Source of the DNA: Terriglobia bacterium
GTDB taxonomy: Bacteria; Acidobacteriota; Terriglobia; Terriglobales; Acidobacteriaceae
Direction of reading: 5' to 3'
Assembly: GCA_020073495.1 (NCBI GenBank)
Contig: JAIQFD010000002.1
Span: forward strand, 736,854-800,853
Length of the DNA: 64,000 nt
Below are positions 1-7,094 of this stretch, piece by piece (position 1 is the stretch's first letter; each line of letters begins with the position of its first letter). A program made the translations under genes and the position numbers. Under the pieces are notes generated by a model, which was given only the letters and a program-made list of their open reading frames with translations, was not told the origin of the DNA and did no database searches.

Positions 1-27
1 TTTCCGGTGCTCTTAGCCTCGTAGAGG

Positions 28-48
28 CGAGCCAGCTTCTGGCTCGCT
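28..48. repeat. Perfect 9-bp-stem hairpin
   Basis: GCGAGCCAG, a 3-base loop and CTGGCTCGC form a perfect stem. No T-run follows on the + strand. It may end a gene upstream of the window or be a REP-like palindrome. Confidence 0.5.
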
Positions 49-64
49 AGAATATTCTGAATAG

Positions 65-80
65 TGTGCAAGATTGACCA
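65..80 (+). promoter_or_regulatory. Operator site 1 (TGnnCA-N4-TGnnCA)
   Basis: TGTGCA-agat-TGACCA matches all eight fixed positions of the shared operator. A -10-like TACCAT lies at 103-108, 33 bp from centre to centre. The gene at 146 is 65 bp downstream. Confidence 0.6.
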
Positions 81-145
81 GTCGCGCCATGTGCGCAAGC
101 CGTACCATCCCGACCTGCGAGGCAATTCATAACTTCTGGAGGCTA

Positions 146-535
146 ATGATGAATCTAAAGATCGTGACGGGGATCATTGCGTTGTTCATGTTTGCGGGCG
201 CGGCCGGACTGGCTATGGCAGAGGAGCCAACAAAGACCACCCATAAGAAAACGCGGACGCTCACGGGCTGCCTTCAGAAAGGCGAGGAAGCCCACGAGTA
301 CAATTTTGCCGCGAAGGACGGCAGCGCCTGGGAGATCAAGAGCGACAGCGTCAAACTCCACAAACATGTCGGGCATACGGTCAGGATCACCGGCGTGGTT
401 TCCATGGCCAAACTGCACGGGATGAAGGAAGACGCGAAGGCGGAGATGAAAGAGCACGGCGTGGAGAAACACACCGCCGAGCGCGGCCATATGACGGTCA
501 CGCATTTGACCATGGTCAGCGACACTTGCCAGTAG
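146..535 (+). CDS. Small secreted protein, DUF5818-like
   Basis: 129 residues. A signal peptide (hydrophobic stretch ending LAMAEE, about residues 1-25) implies export. The mature part holds TGCLQKG followed by a conserved-looking stretch with Trp and HVGHTVRITG, which resembles the small beta-rich DUF5818-type domain common in acidobacteria; I assign the family only tentatively. The C-terminal third is rich in His, Lys and Glu. The ATG at 146 was chosen over upstream in-frame codons because a TGGAGG ribosome site sits just before it and a signal peptide starts there. The gene is preceded by operator site 1, so it likely belongs to the Crp/Fnr-type regulon. Biochemical function is unknown. 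Confidence 0.75.
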   Translation: MMNLKIVTGIIALFMFAGAAGLAMAEEPTKTTHKKTRTLTGCLQKGEEAHEYNFAAKDGSAWEIKSDSVKLHKHVGHTVRITGVVSMAKLHGMKEDAKAEMKEHGVEKHTAERGHMTVTHLTMVSDTCQ

Positions 536-696
536 TGACGCTCGGCACGCATGTTTCAGAGTAGGGTTCTGGACCCGCGGGTCTGTGGAAAACCCCGGCG
601 GGCTGAGTTCACAAAGGCCTAACGCGGTCGTGATGGCGGTCCTGATCCTCTGGGACCGCCCTCGAACCTGAACCAGCCGCGCAGAAGCGGCGCAGC

Positions 697-912
697 TCAT
701 TTCATGCTCTTGCCCGCAATCATCATGCCGGCGCCGCCCAAGATCATCACTGCACTGATGACCGGCGAGACGGTTTGACTGTGCTGAGTCTCAACTCCCA
801 TGGAGAAGTCCCCGGCCGAAAAGCCTTCACGCTCCTTGTGAGGAATGGGGACCACGAGCGACAGAACGCCCAGTATCAGCACGACGAGTCCAATCCAGGA
901 TATAGGTTTCAT
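697..912 (-). CDS. Small two-TM membrane protein (paralogue of 6393 gene)
   Basis: 71 residues with a hydrophobic helix near the N-terminus (IGLVVLILGVLSLVVPIP), a short polar middle containing a GVETxHxQT segment, and a second hydrophobic helix (AVMILGGAGMMIAG). It is clearly paralogous to the protein at 6393-6620: both share MKP, the VPxPxxER turn and the middle segment. The ATG at 912 is chosen because an AAGGAAGG ribosome site precedes it. Similar short proteins in acidobacteria are unnamed. The function is unknown and inner-membrane location is inferred. No clear operator was found upstream. Confidence 0.7.
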   Translation of the reverse strand: MKPISWIGLVVLILGVLSLVVPIPHKEREGFSAGDFSMGVETQHSQTVSPVISAVMILGGAGMMIAGKSMK

Positions 913-1078
913 TGGTTTGGCCTTCCTTGCAACTCTCCGCTCAGCGTACCTGTTACCCCGCCGCATCTTGCTCAGTGGGCTGCTTAGGAGAGTTTGGGAC
1001 GTCGCCCGATGCGAACGACAGTCTCATCGGAGCGCAGGCATCCTCACGACTACTTCGCGTGCAACGCCTTGCTTCACC

Positions 1079-1225
1079 CTACACGGCGCGGCGTCCAGTC
1101 GCCAGGTTGAAGATCAGGACCACCAGAGCCACAACCAGCAGCAGGTGGATCAGCCCCCCGCCCACGTTCAGGCTGAAACCAAGCAGCCACATAATCATGA
1201 GGATGACCAGGATCGTCCAAAGCAT
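1079..1225 (-). CDS. lmo0937-family small membrane protein
   Basis: 48 residues, almost entirely two hydrophobic helices: MLWTILVILMIMWLLGFS, then NVGGGLIHLLLVVALVVLIF, ending TGRR. This pattern is typical of the lmo0937/DUF5670 family of tiny membrane proteins, often stress-associated and of unknown function. The start at 1225 is preferred over 1243 because a GAAGAAGG ribosome site precedes it and family members begin MLW. It sits between two other minus-strand envelope genes. Confidence 0.75.
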   Translation of the reverse strand: MLWTILVILMIMWLLGFSLNVGGGLIHLLLVVALVVLIFNLATGRRAV

Positions 1226-1299
1226 AATCGCCTTCTTCCGCATCGTCGGCACCCGAGACCTGACATTCTCCTCGGGTGCCACGTGCATTCCAGATCCAA

Positions 1300-1995
1300 C
1301 TATTCCTTTACAACCTGTACGGCCTGCGCCTTCGCGCTTCGGACTGCGTTCAGGAACGATTCCGACTCAGGTGTCGCTGCGACTTTACCCAGCAGTACGC
1401 TCCGGGTCGTGACGTTATGCCCGTAGATGGCCTGCATGGAATCGTCGTCCCGACGAATCGAAGCACCCGACAACGTGAGCCCAGCAAAGGCGCCCTTGGC
1501 GCGAGAGTAGGTCAGGATCTCGGTCTCCAGCTTCCAATTCGTGTTAGCTGAAGCATGCCGTCCGACCGGTCCCGCTGCCGCCGAAGCGTCTGCTCCCAGT
1601 TGGAACTTGCTCGCCAGCAACTGCTGCATGCCTTTTTCATTCTGGATGATCATGACCAGGTCCACACCTTCGAGACCGATCTGCAATCCCCAGCTACCGC
1701 CGGTGATGGCAAAGAACGCTGGCGCGCTCCACCCATCGGCGGTGCGGCATGTGGCCACGCCGCGGCCATTTTCGGCACCGAACACAAGGCCACCCTTGAT
1801 CATGTGCGGAACCACGGCTACGCACTTTGCGTGTTCCAGTACCTCTTCCGGAATGCCGTTATCCGGCGCGGCCATGATCTCGTGCAGCACTTTGCCTGCA
1901 TTATTCAGGCGATCAATCGACGATTCGCGGTCCGATCCCGCCCAGCCCAGGCTGGTAAGACTCAGCAACGCGACTAACAAGATAAGTTTCTTCAC
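1300..1995 (-). CDS. SYLF-domain lipid-binding protein (YSC84-like)
   Basis: 231 residues: a signal peptide (KKLILLVALLSLTSLGWAG) then a complete SYLF/Ysc84 domain. Motifs seen are the segment AKCVAVVPHMIKGGLVFGAE, GWSAPAFFAITGGSWGLQIG, the DLVMIIQNEKG strand and the GRHASANT turn before the Ser/Tyr-rich end. SYLF proteins bind phosphoinositide-type or acidic lipids; bacterial members are exported and linked to envelope stress. The GTG start at 1995 is preferred over longer forms because it has an AGGCGGGAA ribosome site and opens the signal peptide. Operator site 2 lies about 100 bp upstream with a TAACGT -10 at the expected distance. Confidence 0.88.
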   Translation of the reverse strand: MKKLILLVALLSLTSLGWAGSDRESSIDRLNNAGKVLHEIMAAPDNGIPEEVLEHAKCVAVVPHMIKGGLVFGAENGRGVATCRTADGWSAPAFFAITGGSWGLQIGLEGVDLVMIIQNEKGMQQLLASKFQLGADASAAAGPVGRHASANTNWKLETEILTYSRAKGAFAGLTLSGASIRRDDDSMQAIYGHNVTTRSVLLGKVAATPESESFLNAVRSAKAQAVQVVKE

Positions 1996-2092
1996 AGTTC
2001 CCGCCTCTTTATCTTCTACCCCTGCGCCGCATTCGATCGAATTCGTAGCACACGGGGTACTTCTTACGTTAGACGGCTCACATGGCGCCGTC

Positions 2093-2108
2093 TGAGCAAT
2101 AACGCTCA
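2093..2108 (-). promoter_or_regulatory. Operator site 2
   Basis: TGAGCA-ataa-CGCTCA matches seven of eight fixed positions and is a GAGC/GCTC palindrome. On the minus strand TAACGT (2071-2066) is centred 32 bp away. It faces the SYLF gene that starts at 1995. Confidence 0.55.
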
Positions 2109-2230
2109 ACCGACCGACGGCGATTCCCGGCCCCCAGTATGGGTTCTTGCACACGGTACCTATAAGTCGTCGTCGGGAAAGCCTCCGGTTGTTGGTTGGG
2201 CTCGCGCGTGACGGAAGGCAGAGAAACGAG

Positions 2231-2254
2231 GAGCCGGCCGCTAGCGGCCGGCTC
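2231..2254. repeat. GC-rich perfect palindrome
   Basis: GAGCCGGCCGCT paired with AGCGGCCGGCTC is a 24-base perfect palindrome lying between operator site 3 and the SYLF gene. It could end a short minus-strand transcript begun at the 132-bp repeat, although the T-run after it is poor (CTCGTTTCTC). Confidence 0.5.
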
Positions 2255-2297
2255 TCTGTACGATTACCGATGCGTGGTTGCGCTTCGATTACCGAAT

Positions 2298-2429
2298 TTC
2301 GCATCCATGGTCACTTTATATCGCGGCGGAGTCATTCACGGCTGTTCAACATTGCACACCCCGGGACAGGAGTGTTCAGGAAGCGGCGGGCGCCAAATGC
2401 GCTTTACGATAGCCGGCGATCGGCGTCAA
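2298..2429 (-). repeat. 132-bp dispersed repeat, copy A
   Basis: Aligns without gaps to 12025-12156, about 86% identical (19 mismatches counted by eye). Both copies hold an exact operator, and on the minus strand a -10-like hexamer 33 bp from it, followed 7 bases later by an ATG. The block left of the operator on that strand (GGCGCCCGCCGCTTCCTGA) is invariant. In this copy the ATG opens only a 14-codon frame. It fills most of the 1996-2375 gap, which otherwise holds site 2 and the palindrome at 2231. Confidence 0.75.
2343..2358 (-). promoter_or_regulatory. Operator site 3 (inside repeat copy A)
   Basis: TGTTCA-acat-TGCACA is an exact match. Minus-strand TATAAA (2320-2315) is centred 33 bp away and is the best -10 of the set. 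Confidence 0.6.
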
Positions 2430-2786
2430 TGCGATCCGTGCATTGGGGCATCCTTCGTCAACCATTCGCGAAGAAGCTTCTTCCTCTTGGAAATGGCGAT
2501 CGTTGCGCGTTGCTGAGACCCTGATCCGCGGAGACCTACTGGACTGGACAAGGCGATCGAAAGCATCTACGGATTCAGGAGTCTCCCACTGCACCGGCGG
2601 GAAGCGACGGACATTGTCCGGCCCCTCCAGTTGCCTGTTTCCGCACGATAGGCAAACTGCACCGAGCAGCTTGATCTCGGATTCCCTGGTGATTTCGCCC
2701 TCGCGTATGCCCGAAGATGCGGCGACGACCGGGCCTTTGCAATTCGTGCAACGATACAGTGACAAGTGAAGATATTGTTTTCGCAT
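2376..2786 (-). CDS. Hypothetical protein with two CxxC pairs
   Basis: 136 residues. The first half has YRCTNCKGPVV and, about 35 residues later, VCLSCGNRQ, a pair of CxxC knuckles that could bind one zinc ion as a zinc ribbon. The second half is charged, of low complexity and without recognisable motifs, and its last codons lie in the 132-bp repeat, so the natural protein may be shorter and the tail acquired. The ATG at 2786 is used; an upstream TTG is possible. It lies 51 bp downstream of the 2838-3605 gene on the same strand and may be co-transcribed with it. Function unknown. Confidence 0.5.
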   Translation of the reverse strand: MRKQYLHLSLYRCTNCKGPVVAASSGIREGEITRESEIKLLGAVCLSCGNRQLEGPDNVRRFPPVQWETPESVDAFDRLVQSSRSPRIRVSATRNDRHFQEEEASSRMVDEGCPNARIALTPIAGYRKAHLAPAAS

Positions 2787-2837
2787 TCGGGATCCACTTT
2801 CGTCTGGCAAGTGAAGGTCCTCTCGACACCTAGTCGT

Positions 2838-3605
2838 TCAACGAGACGCTTGGAGCGTGCTCAGGGGATTCGCATCGGTGATCTGGTAATCGGTGTAATC
2901 AATCGTCAATTCGGCCCGGCCACCCAGGCGGATCCGGCTGACGCTGTGATTGTGTTGCGGAAGCCAGAAGTCGCTGACTTTGACATACACATGTTCGACT
3001 TCGGTGTTCTTTGTCCAGAAGGAAGGACTTTTTGAGGGCTCCGCTTCGATCCTGGTTACGGCAAAGTCGTCGCCGTCCACCCAGATCCGCCCACGGTATA
3101 GAAACTTGCTCTTCATCTTCGGCTCAACCGCAAGAATGTACGTTGAACCGGTGGGAGTGCTTTCGTATGCGGCCAGCGTGAAGACATAGTTGTCGTTGTC
3201 GAGAGCGGTGCGCCTTTGGTTCTCCGCCTCGAGCGCTTCCTGCTCGCTTTGCAGGAGTTTCTTGAACACCCTGTCGATGATCAGCTGGGACCCGGCCTGA
3301 GACTGGATAGTGAACTCTTTGGATTCCGGCGATCGGTACCTCACCGCCACCACCATCTCCGCACTTCGGGTGCCTGGGAAACCGCGGTATTCAATATGGT
3401 AGGTCCGGCTCCCCTGATAGGCGCGGAGTGCCTGTGCCCGCTGGCGGTTCATCCGAACGAGGTTCTCTACGACCTGCTCGGCGTCGAGCGGAGCAGGAGG
3501 CATGGAGACCGCGGACTGCGACTCTTGTGCGGCCGCAGGCTGCCGCAGGCCCGTCCCGAAGAACAGCAACAAGACCGCGAAATGGAAGCACCACGCTTTC
3601 TTCAT
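2838..3605 (-). CDS. Secreted outer-membrane lipoprotein-sorting-like protein
   Basis: 255 residues with a signal peptide (AVLLLFFGTGL to AAAQ). The mature protein begins with a DAEQVVENLVRMNRQRAQAL helix, then strands of the kind seen in LolA/outer-membrane lipoprotein-sorting proteins (YHIEYRGFPG; MVVAVRYRSPESKEF; YRGRIWVDGDDFAVTRIEAE). Such proteins are periplasmic with a half-barrel lipid-binding fold; the exact ligand is unknown. The start at 3605 has an AGGGG ribosome site. Operator sites 4 and 5 lie upstream between this gene and the divergent response regulator at 3857. Confidence 0.75.
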   Translation of the reverse strand: MKKAWCFHFAVLLLFFGTGLRQPAAAQESQSAVSMPPAPLDAEQVVENLVRMNRQRAQALRAYQGSRTYHIEYRGFPGTRSAEMVVAVRYRSPESKEFTIQSQAGSQLIIDRVFKKLLQSEQEALEAENQRRTALDNDNYVFTLAAYESTPTGSTYILAVEPKMKSKFLYRGRIWVDGDDFAVTRIEAEPSKSPSFWTKNTEVEHVYVKVSDFWLPQHNHSVSRIRLGGRAELTIDYTDYQITDANPLSTLQASR

Positions 3606-3695
3606 ATGGACCCCTGTACCGAACTTGGTGCCGAGATGCTGAGCTCGATCGGGAGGTGTACCATAACAAGAGTCTCACAGGGAGCAACGCGATAC

Positions 3696-3711
3696 TGTGC
3701 ACATTTGGCCA
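3696..3711. promoter_or_regulatory. Operator site 4
   Basis: TGTGCA-catt-TGGCCA matches all eight fixed positions, 91 bp upstream of the minus-strand gene at 3605. No -10 is seen at 32-33 bp; the nearest (TGTTAT at 3668-3663) is 38 bp away, so its mode of action may differ. Confidence 0.45.
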
Positions 3712-3765
3712 CCGCAGCTCTGGCGGCGGTTGGCTCCGGGTAAGCCTTAAGGAGGCGCCGAAGGG

Positions 3766-3781
3766 TGTTCTATTTTGAACA
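3766..3781 (+). promoter_or_regulatory. Operator site 5
   Basis: TGTTCT-attt-TGAACA matches seven of eight fixed positions and lies 76 bp upstream of the response-regulator operon. A weak TAGATG is centred 31 bp downstream. Confidence 0.5.
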
Positions 3782-3856
3782 GACATCGGTTGGTTGAGAC
3801 ATAGATGATGGCGTCTTCATCGGCAGTATTCCCAACCTGCAGCCGGAGGTTTTTCC

Positions 3857-4264
3857 ATGGCCAGTTCACGTGCGCGGCTTCTACTTGTCGACGACGAACC
3901 CGCCATTCGCGAGGTCACATCTGCTCTGCTGGCATGGGAAGGTTACGACGTGAGTACGGCGGAAGATGGCGTGGAGGCAATGGGGCAACTGGTGGAGCCA
4001 TTACCGGATCTGGTGATCTCCGACTTGAGAATGCCGCGTATGTCCGGATTTGAACTGTTGACATTGGTCCGCGAACGGTTCCCTCATGTTCCAGTGATCG
4101 CCATGAGCGGAGAGTTTTCTGAAAAGGAGCTGCCGGCCGGGATACTCGCTGACGCGTTCCTACAAAAGGGATCTTTCACCATTCACCAGCTGTGCTCGAA
4201 GATCGCTGAGCTGATATCTACGCCTCCGCAGCGGGGACGAGCGTGTATGCAGATCCGTTCATGA
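3857..4264 (+). CDS. Single-domain (CheY-like) response regulator
   Basis: 135 residues forming one receiver domain: acidic pair D12/D13 (LLLVDDEPAIR), phospho-acceptor D56 in VISDLRMP, a Ser in IAMSGEF and the conserved Lys in FLQKGSF. There is no output domain, so it must act through protein contacts or as a phosphate sink. GGAGG precedes the ATG. It begins a tight three-gene operon (3857, 4261, 4533) whose members overlap by ATGA, which points to translational coupling. No cognate kinase is adjacent. Operator site 5 is upstream. Confidence 0.88.
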   Translation: MASSRARLLLVDDEPAIREVTSALLAWEGYDVSTAEDGVEAMGQLVEPLPDLVISDLRMPRMSGFELLTLVRERFPHVPVIAMSGEFSEKELPAGILADAFLQKGSFTIHQLCSKIAELISTPPQRGRACMQIRS

Positions 4265-4536
4265 CAAATGAAGAAAGACAAAGCCTGACCCGTCTTGTCG
4301 AGGCACTGTTCCTGGAAGTCGTGTCCCTGCAGACCGTCCTGATCCAAGATCATGCGGCGAGCGATTGGGAGATCCGCAGGAACGCGATCCTCGGCGACCG
4401 CCAGATGCGGACTGCGACCCGCGAGAGATTCAGAACCGTGTATGAAGGGATCACAGCAGGAGTGGACGACTCTCATTTCCTGGAACTGCTCTCTACGATG
4501 CGCGCCACAACTCGCGTCGAGGGAATAGTGTCATGA
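4261..4536 (+). CDS. Hypothetical protein coupled to the response regulator
   Basis: 91 residues, mainly helical by composition, acidic/amphipathic and without transmembrane segments (TNEERQSLTRLVEALFLEVV at the N-terminus). Its ATG overlaps the stop codon of the receiver gene (ATGA), so its dose is probably tied to that protein and it may be its partner. No family recognised. Confidence 0.7.
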   Translation: MTNEERQSLTRLVEALFLEVVSLQTVLIQDHAASDWEIRRNAILGDRQMRTATRERFRTVYEGITAGVDDSHFLELLSTMRATTRVEGIVS

Positions 4537-4688
4537 CCTCACGTCGAACATCCAAGAGCAAATCCCCGTTGGACACGGTCTCCGCGCGACAGCATCTCGC
4601 CTCGATCAAGCGTCGACTGCGACGGCTTCAGCGCGAGGCCGCCAGCCCTCGCCGTTTCCAAGCGCTATCGCCACCAACCAGCAAATAA
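4533..4688 (+). CDS. Small basic protein, third gene of receiver operon
   Basis: 51 residues, strongly basic (SRRTSKSKS; IKRRLRRLQREAASPRR). The start ATG overlaps the stop of the previous gene in another ATGA junction, so two consecutive overlaps argue that the frame is real. A short basic helix suggests nucleic-acid or acidic-partner binding, but this is inference only. Confidence 0.5.
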   Translation: MTSRRTSKSKSPLDTVSARQHLASIKRRLRRLQREAASPRRFQALSPPTSK

Positions 4689-4744
4689 GAGCTCCGAGTG
4701 TGCCAAAGAGTCTTAAAGAGTGGCGTATTCGAGCCGGCCGATAT

Positions 4745-4906
4745 TCAGTTTTTCAGCTCACCTGCGAACGTCTCCAGGAGGGAGACGGCGCGGCCAGCGT
4801 CGCTGTCCGGATTCGGCAGCCTGCCGTTGCGAGCTTTGAATTCCTTAACCGTCCCGTTCAGCCTCTCCAGTTCGTCAAGCGCGGCCTGGAGCTTGGAGTT
4901 TGTCAT
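4745..4906 (-). CDS. Small hypothetical protein
   Basis: 53 residues, helical and charged (SKLQAALDELERLNGTVKEF at the N-terminus). The ATG at 4906 has an excellent AAAGGAGG ribosome site. Operator site 6 with a TAAACT -10 lies upstream on the same strand, supporting a real transcribed gene. No family recognised. Confidence 0.6.
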   Translation of the reverse strand: MTNSKLQAALDELERLNGTVKEFKARNGRLPNPDSDAGRAVSLLETFAGELKN

Positions 4907-5025
4907 TCCACTCCTCCTTTGCCGTCCTACGCTACCAACTGCACACCCGCTATGCGTTCTGTCGTCCGGCCTTGGACGCCACAACACCTCGTGCCATAGT
5001 TTATCGGCTACCCGCACCCGGAAGA

Positions 5026-5041
5026 TGTGCAAAATTGACCT
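5026..5041 (-). promoter_or_regulatory. Operator site 6
   Basis: TGTGCA-aaat-TGACCT matches seven of eight positions. Minus-strand TAAACT (5003-4998) is centred 33 bp away, reading toward the gene at 4906. The rest of the 4907-5302 gap shows no gene. Confidence 0.55.
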
Positions 5042-5302
5042 CCCCGCTGACGTGTCCGCGGGCTATGCATCGCTGCACAGTCGCAGATCTTCCGGAAGAG
5101 TTTGAGCGATTTCTAACACCGCTTGACCCAGTCTATCGAAGAGTGGCCATCGGGGAGGACATAATGTCGCCAAAACTCATGCCAGGAAGATGCGCCCAAA
5201 GGGAGCTCACCCAATATTCACAGACGAGGTTCCAGTACCCTCTGGTCGTGGATGAAAACACCTTTAGATAATCGATCGCGCCGCCTGAAAGGTGCGAAGC
5301 TG

Positions 5303-5488
5303 ATGAGCGACGAGACAGTGACTCACGAAGGCGTGAGCTACCATATTTCGCAAAATCTACCGCCGCTGAAGTGCCACGTAGACACGCGCTCTCGTTGTCT
5401 CGGAAGCGGCCAGATGTATGGACGGGACTGCAGTGAATGCAACGGCCGCGGCTTGTTGTTCCCGGCACTGCTGAGTGAGCACTATTGA
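5303..5488 (+). CDS. Small zinc-knuckle protein, DnaJ-like Cys pattern
   Basis: 61 residues. The C-terminal half has CHVDTRSRCLGSG and then CSECNGRG, recalling the CxxCxGxG repeats of the DnaJ zinc domain, so it probably binds one zinc. There is no J domain. The start at 5303 was picked for the AAAGGTG ribosome site; a longer form from 5252 is possible. Its stop codon lies within operator site 7, directly before the crp/fnr gene. Function unknown. Confidence 0.6.
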   Translation: MSDETVTHEGVSYHISQNLPPLKCHVDTRSRCLGSGQMYGRDCSECNGRGLLFPALLSEHY

Positions 5489-5491
5489 CCA
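5476..5491 (+). promoter_or_regulatory. Operator site 7 (upstream of crp/fnr gene)
   Basis: TGAGCA-ctat-TGACCA is an exact match overlapping the end of the 5303 gene. TAAGCT at 5513-5518 is centred 32 bp downstream. The next gene is the Crp/Fnr regulator at 5608, which suggests autoregulation. Confidence 0.6.
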
Positions 5492-5607
5492 GCGGGATTG
5501 TGTCCCTCCCACTAAGCTGGATCACTTCAGGTGCACCGGCATTCAGGGCCTCACGTCGAGCTTCCGCGTGCCCGAGCGGGGTAGCACGGGATTCGTAAGG
5601 ATCGGCC

Positions 5608-6261
5608 ATGGCGAATGAACGCAGTCTTGTCTTCAATTCCAAGAGATTCCTCCACAAGATCGGCAGTCAGAAGACCACCCGACTTTATCGAAAGAAGCAG
5701 ACCATCTACTCGCAAGGGGATGCCGCGGAAGCAATGTTTTATATCCATACCGGGATCGTGAAGCTCACAATCCAATCCAAGCAGGGCAAGAAAGCGGTAG
5801 CCGCCATCCTGGGACAAGGCGACTTTTTCGGCGAGGGCTGTCTGGCAACCCGATCCCGGCGGATCTCGACGGCAACGGCCATGGAGCCGTCCACGATCGT
5901 TCGAGTCAGGAGAGCAACCGTCCTCCATATCATCCACGAAGACCCGGCCTTCGCAAAGCTCGTCATTTCACACCTGCTGGCCCGTAACGTGCGCATCGAG
6001 GAAGACCTGGTCGACCACATTTTTAGCTCCAGCGAGAAGCGGCTGGCTCGGTTGCTGGTGCTGCTGGCGAATGTTGGAAACGGTTCAAACTCGGGGCGCT
6101 CCCACCTCAAGGTGAACCAGGAAACGCTCGCGGAGATGGTCGGCACTACCCGCTCCCGGGTGAGTTTCTTTATGAATCGGTTCAGGAAGTTGGGTCTCAT
6201 CAACTACAACGGAAGCTTCCAGGTGCACGAGTCACTGCTCACCTTCCTGCTGCATGACTAA
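5608..6261 (+). CDS. Crp/Fnr-family transcriptional regulator
   Basis: 217 residues, usual length for the family. The N-terminal half is a cyclic-nucleotide-binding-type beta-roll (IYSQGDAAEAMFYIHTGIVKL; GQGDFFGEGCLA), followed by the long dimer helix (RNVRIEEDLVDHIFSSSEKR) and a Crp-type winged helix with NQETLAEMVGTTRSRVSFFM as recognition segment. No N-terminal Cys cluster is present, so it is not an Fe-S Fnr. At the DNA-contact positions the Crp Arg180 equivalent is kept but Glu181 and Arg185 equivalents are Ser and Phe, so the site should differ from TGTGA; I infer TGnnCA. The effector is unknown. Operator site 7 upstream suggests autoregulation. Confidence 0.9.
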   Translation: MANERSLVFNSKRFLHKIGSQKTTRLYRKKQTIYSQGDAAEAMFYIHTGIVKLTIQSKQGKKAVAAILGQGDFFGEGCLATRSRRISTATAMEPSTIVRVRRATVLHIIHEDPAFAKLVISHLLARNVRIEEDLVDHIFSSSEKRLARLLVLLANVGNGSNSGRSHLKVNQETLAEMVGTTRSRVSFFMNRFRKLGLINYNGSFQVHESLLTFLLHD

Positions 6262-6392
6262 GAACGACAGGCCGCACCAAAAAGACTTGTCGTACGGGCA
6301 CACAAAATACCAACAGCGACGCCGGAGCCCACCCAGGCCGGATTGCCAGTCCGGGGAGCAGGGCTAGCGACGCCGTTGTCAGGAGGAATGCA

Positions 6393-6620
6393 ATGAAGCC
6401 TTTACTTTGGATCGGAGTGATCGTTTTCGCGTTGGGGATCGCATCTTTCTTCGTGCCGTTTCCCCAACGTGAAAGACAAACAATGAGCGCAGGAGGGATG
6501 TCGGTAGGGGTCGAGACCACCCACACCCAGACACTGCCTCCGGCGGCGAGCCTGGTCATGATGGTCGGGGGCGCGATGATGGCGGTAGCGGGTGGCGTGC
6601 TTCGAAAGGGCAACGCATGA
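6393..6620 (+). CDS. Small two-TM membrane protein (paralogue of 697 gene)
   Basis: 75 residues with N-terminal helix (LLWIGVIVFALGIASFFVPF), a polar GVETTHTQT middle and a C-terminal helix (LVMMVGGAMMAVAGGVL). It is closely related to the 697-912 protein. An AGGAGG-type ribosome site precedes the ATG. It stands between the Crp/Fnr gene and the DUF3309 gene. Inner-membrane location is inferred; function unknown. Confidence 0.72.
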   Translation: MKPLLWIGVIVFALGIASFFVPFPQRERQTMSAGGMSVGVETTHTQTLPPAASLVMMVGGAMMAVAGGVLRKGNA

Positions 6621-6691
6621 CTTCCGTCGCAGCGTCTGTGCCGGTGGTGACGACGACTACCTGGTCACCGCATCCGGATTAGTCGTGCGTG

Positions 6692-6707
6692 TGAGCATCA
6701 TTGCTCA
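6692..6707 (+). promoter_or_regulatory. Operator site 8
   Basis: TGAGCA-tcat-TGCTCA is an exact match and perfectly palindromic in its arms. TAACCT at 6729-6734 is centred 32 bp downstream, and the DUF3309 gene starts at 6771. Confidence 0.6.
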
Positions 6708-6770
6708 GACGGCCGGCGCTACAGTTGGTAACCTCGCTGTGATTGGCAAAGTTTCTCGGAAGGAAATGAA

Positions 6771-6926
6771 ATGCTAGGAACCATTTTCATCGTCGTCCTG
6801 CTTCTGCTGCTGGTGGGAGCACTCCCAACATGGCCGCACAGCCGCAACTGGGGTTATTTCCCGAGTGGCGGCCTGGGGATGGTCCTGGTGATTCTGATCA
6901 TCCTGGTGCTACTGGGTCAACTTTAG
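6771..6926 (+). CDS. DUF3309 small membrane protein
   Basis: 51 residues: hydrophobic helix (TIFIVVLLLLLVGALPTWPH), the signature PTWPHSRNWGYFPSGGLG, then a second helix ending LLGQL. This signature defines the tiny DUF3309 family, widespread in soil bacteria and of unknown function. The ribosome site is GGAAGG. Controlled by operator site 8 (inferred). Confidence 0.85.
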   Translation: MLGTIFIVVLLLLLVGALPTWPHSRNWGYFPSGGLGMVLVILIILVLLGQL

Positions 6927-7094
6927 TTGGCCTGAGGCGCCTGACGTCGGAGTTACAAGCTCAACAGCCCATGAGTCGGGTTGGCTCCACCGGCGTCTGC
7001 CTTGGTAGGCTCTCGCGTCGGCTGTTGGATCGATCGTCATTCGTCTTGTGAAGCTGCTGGTGTCGAGACCGGTGCGCTAAAGCAAGGGGGCCTA

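Noticed and set aside
961..1000. Half-site TGAGCA-agat on the minus strand upstream of the 912 gene
   Set aside because: The second half (GCGGCG) does not match, so no operator is called for that gene.
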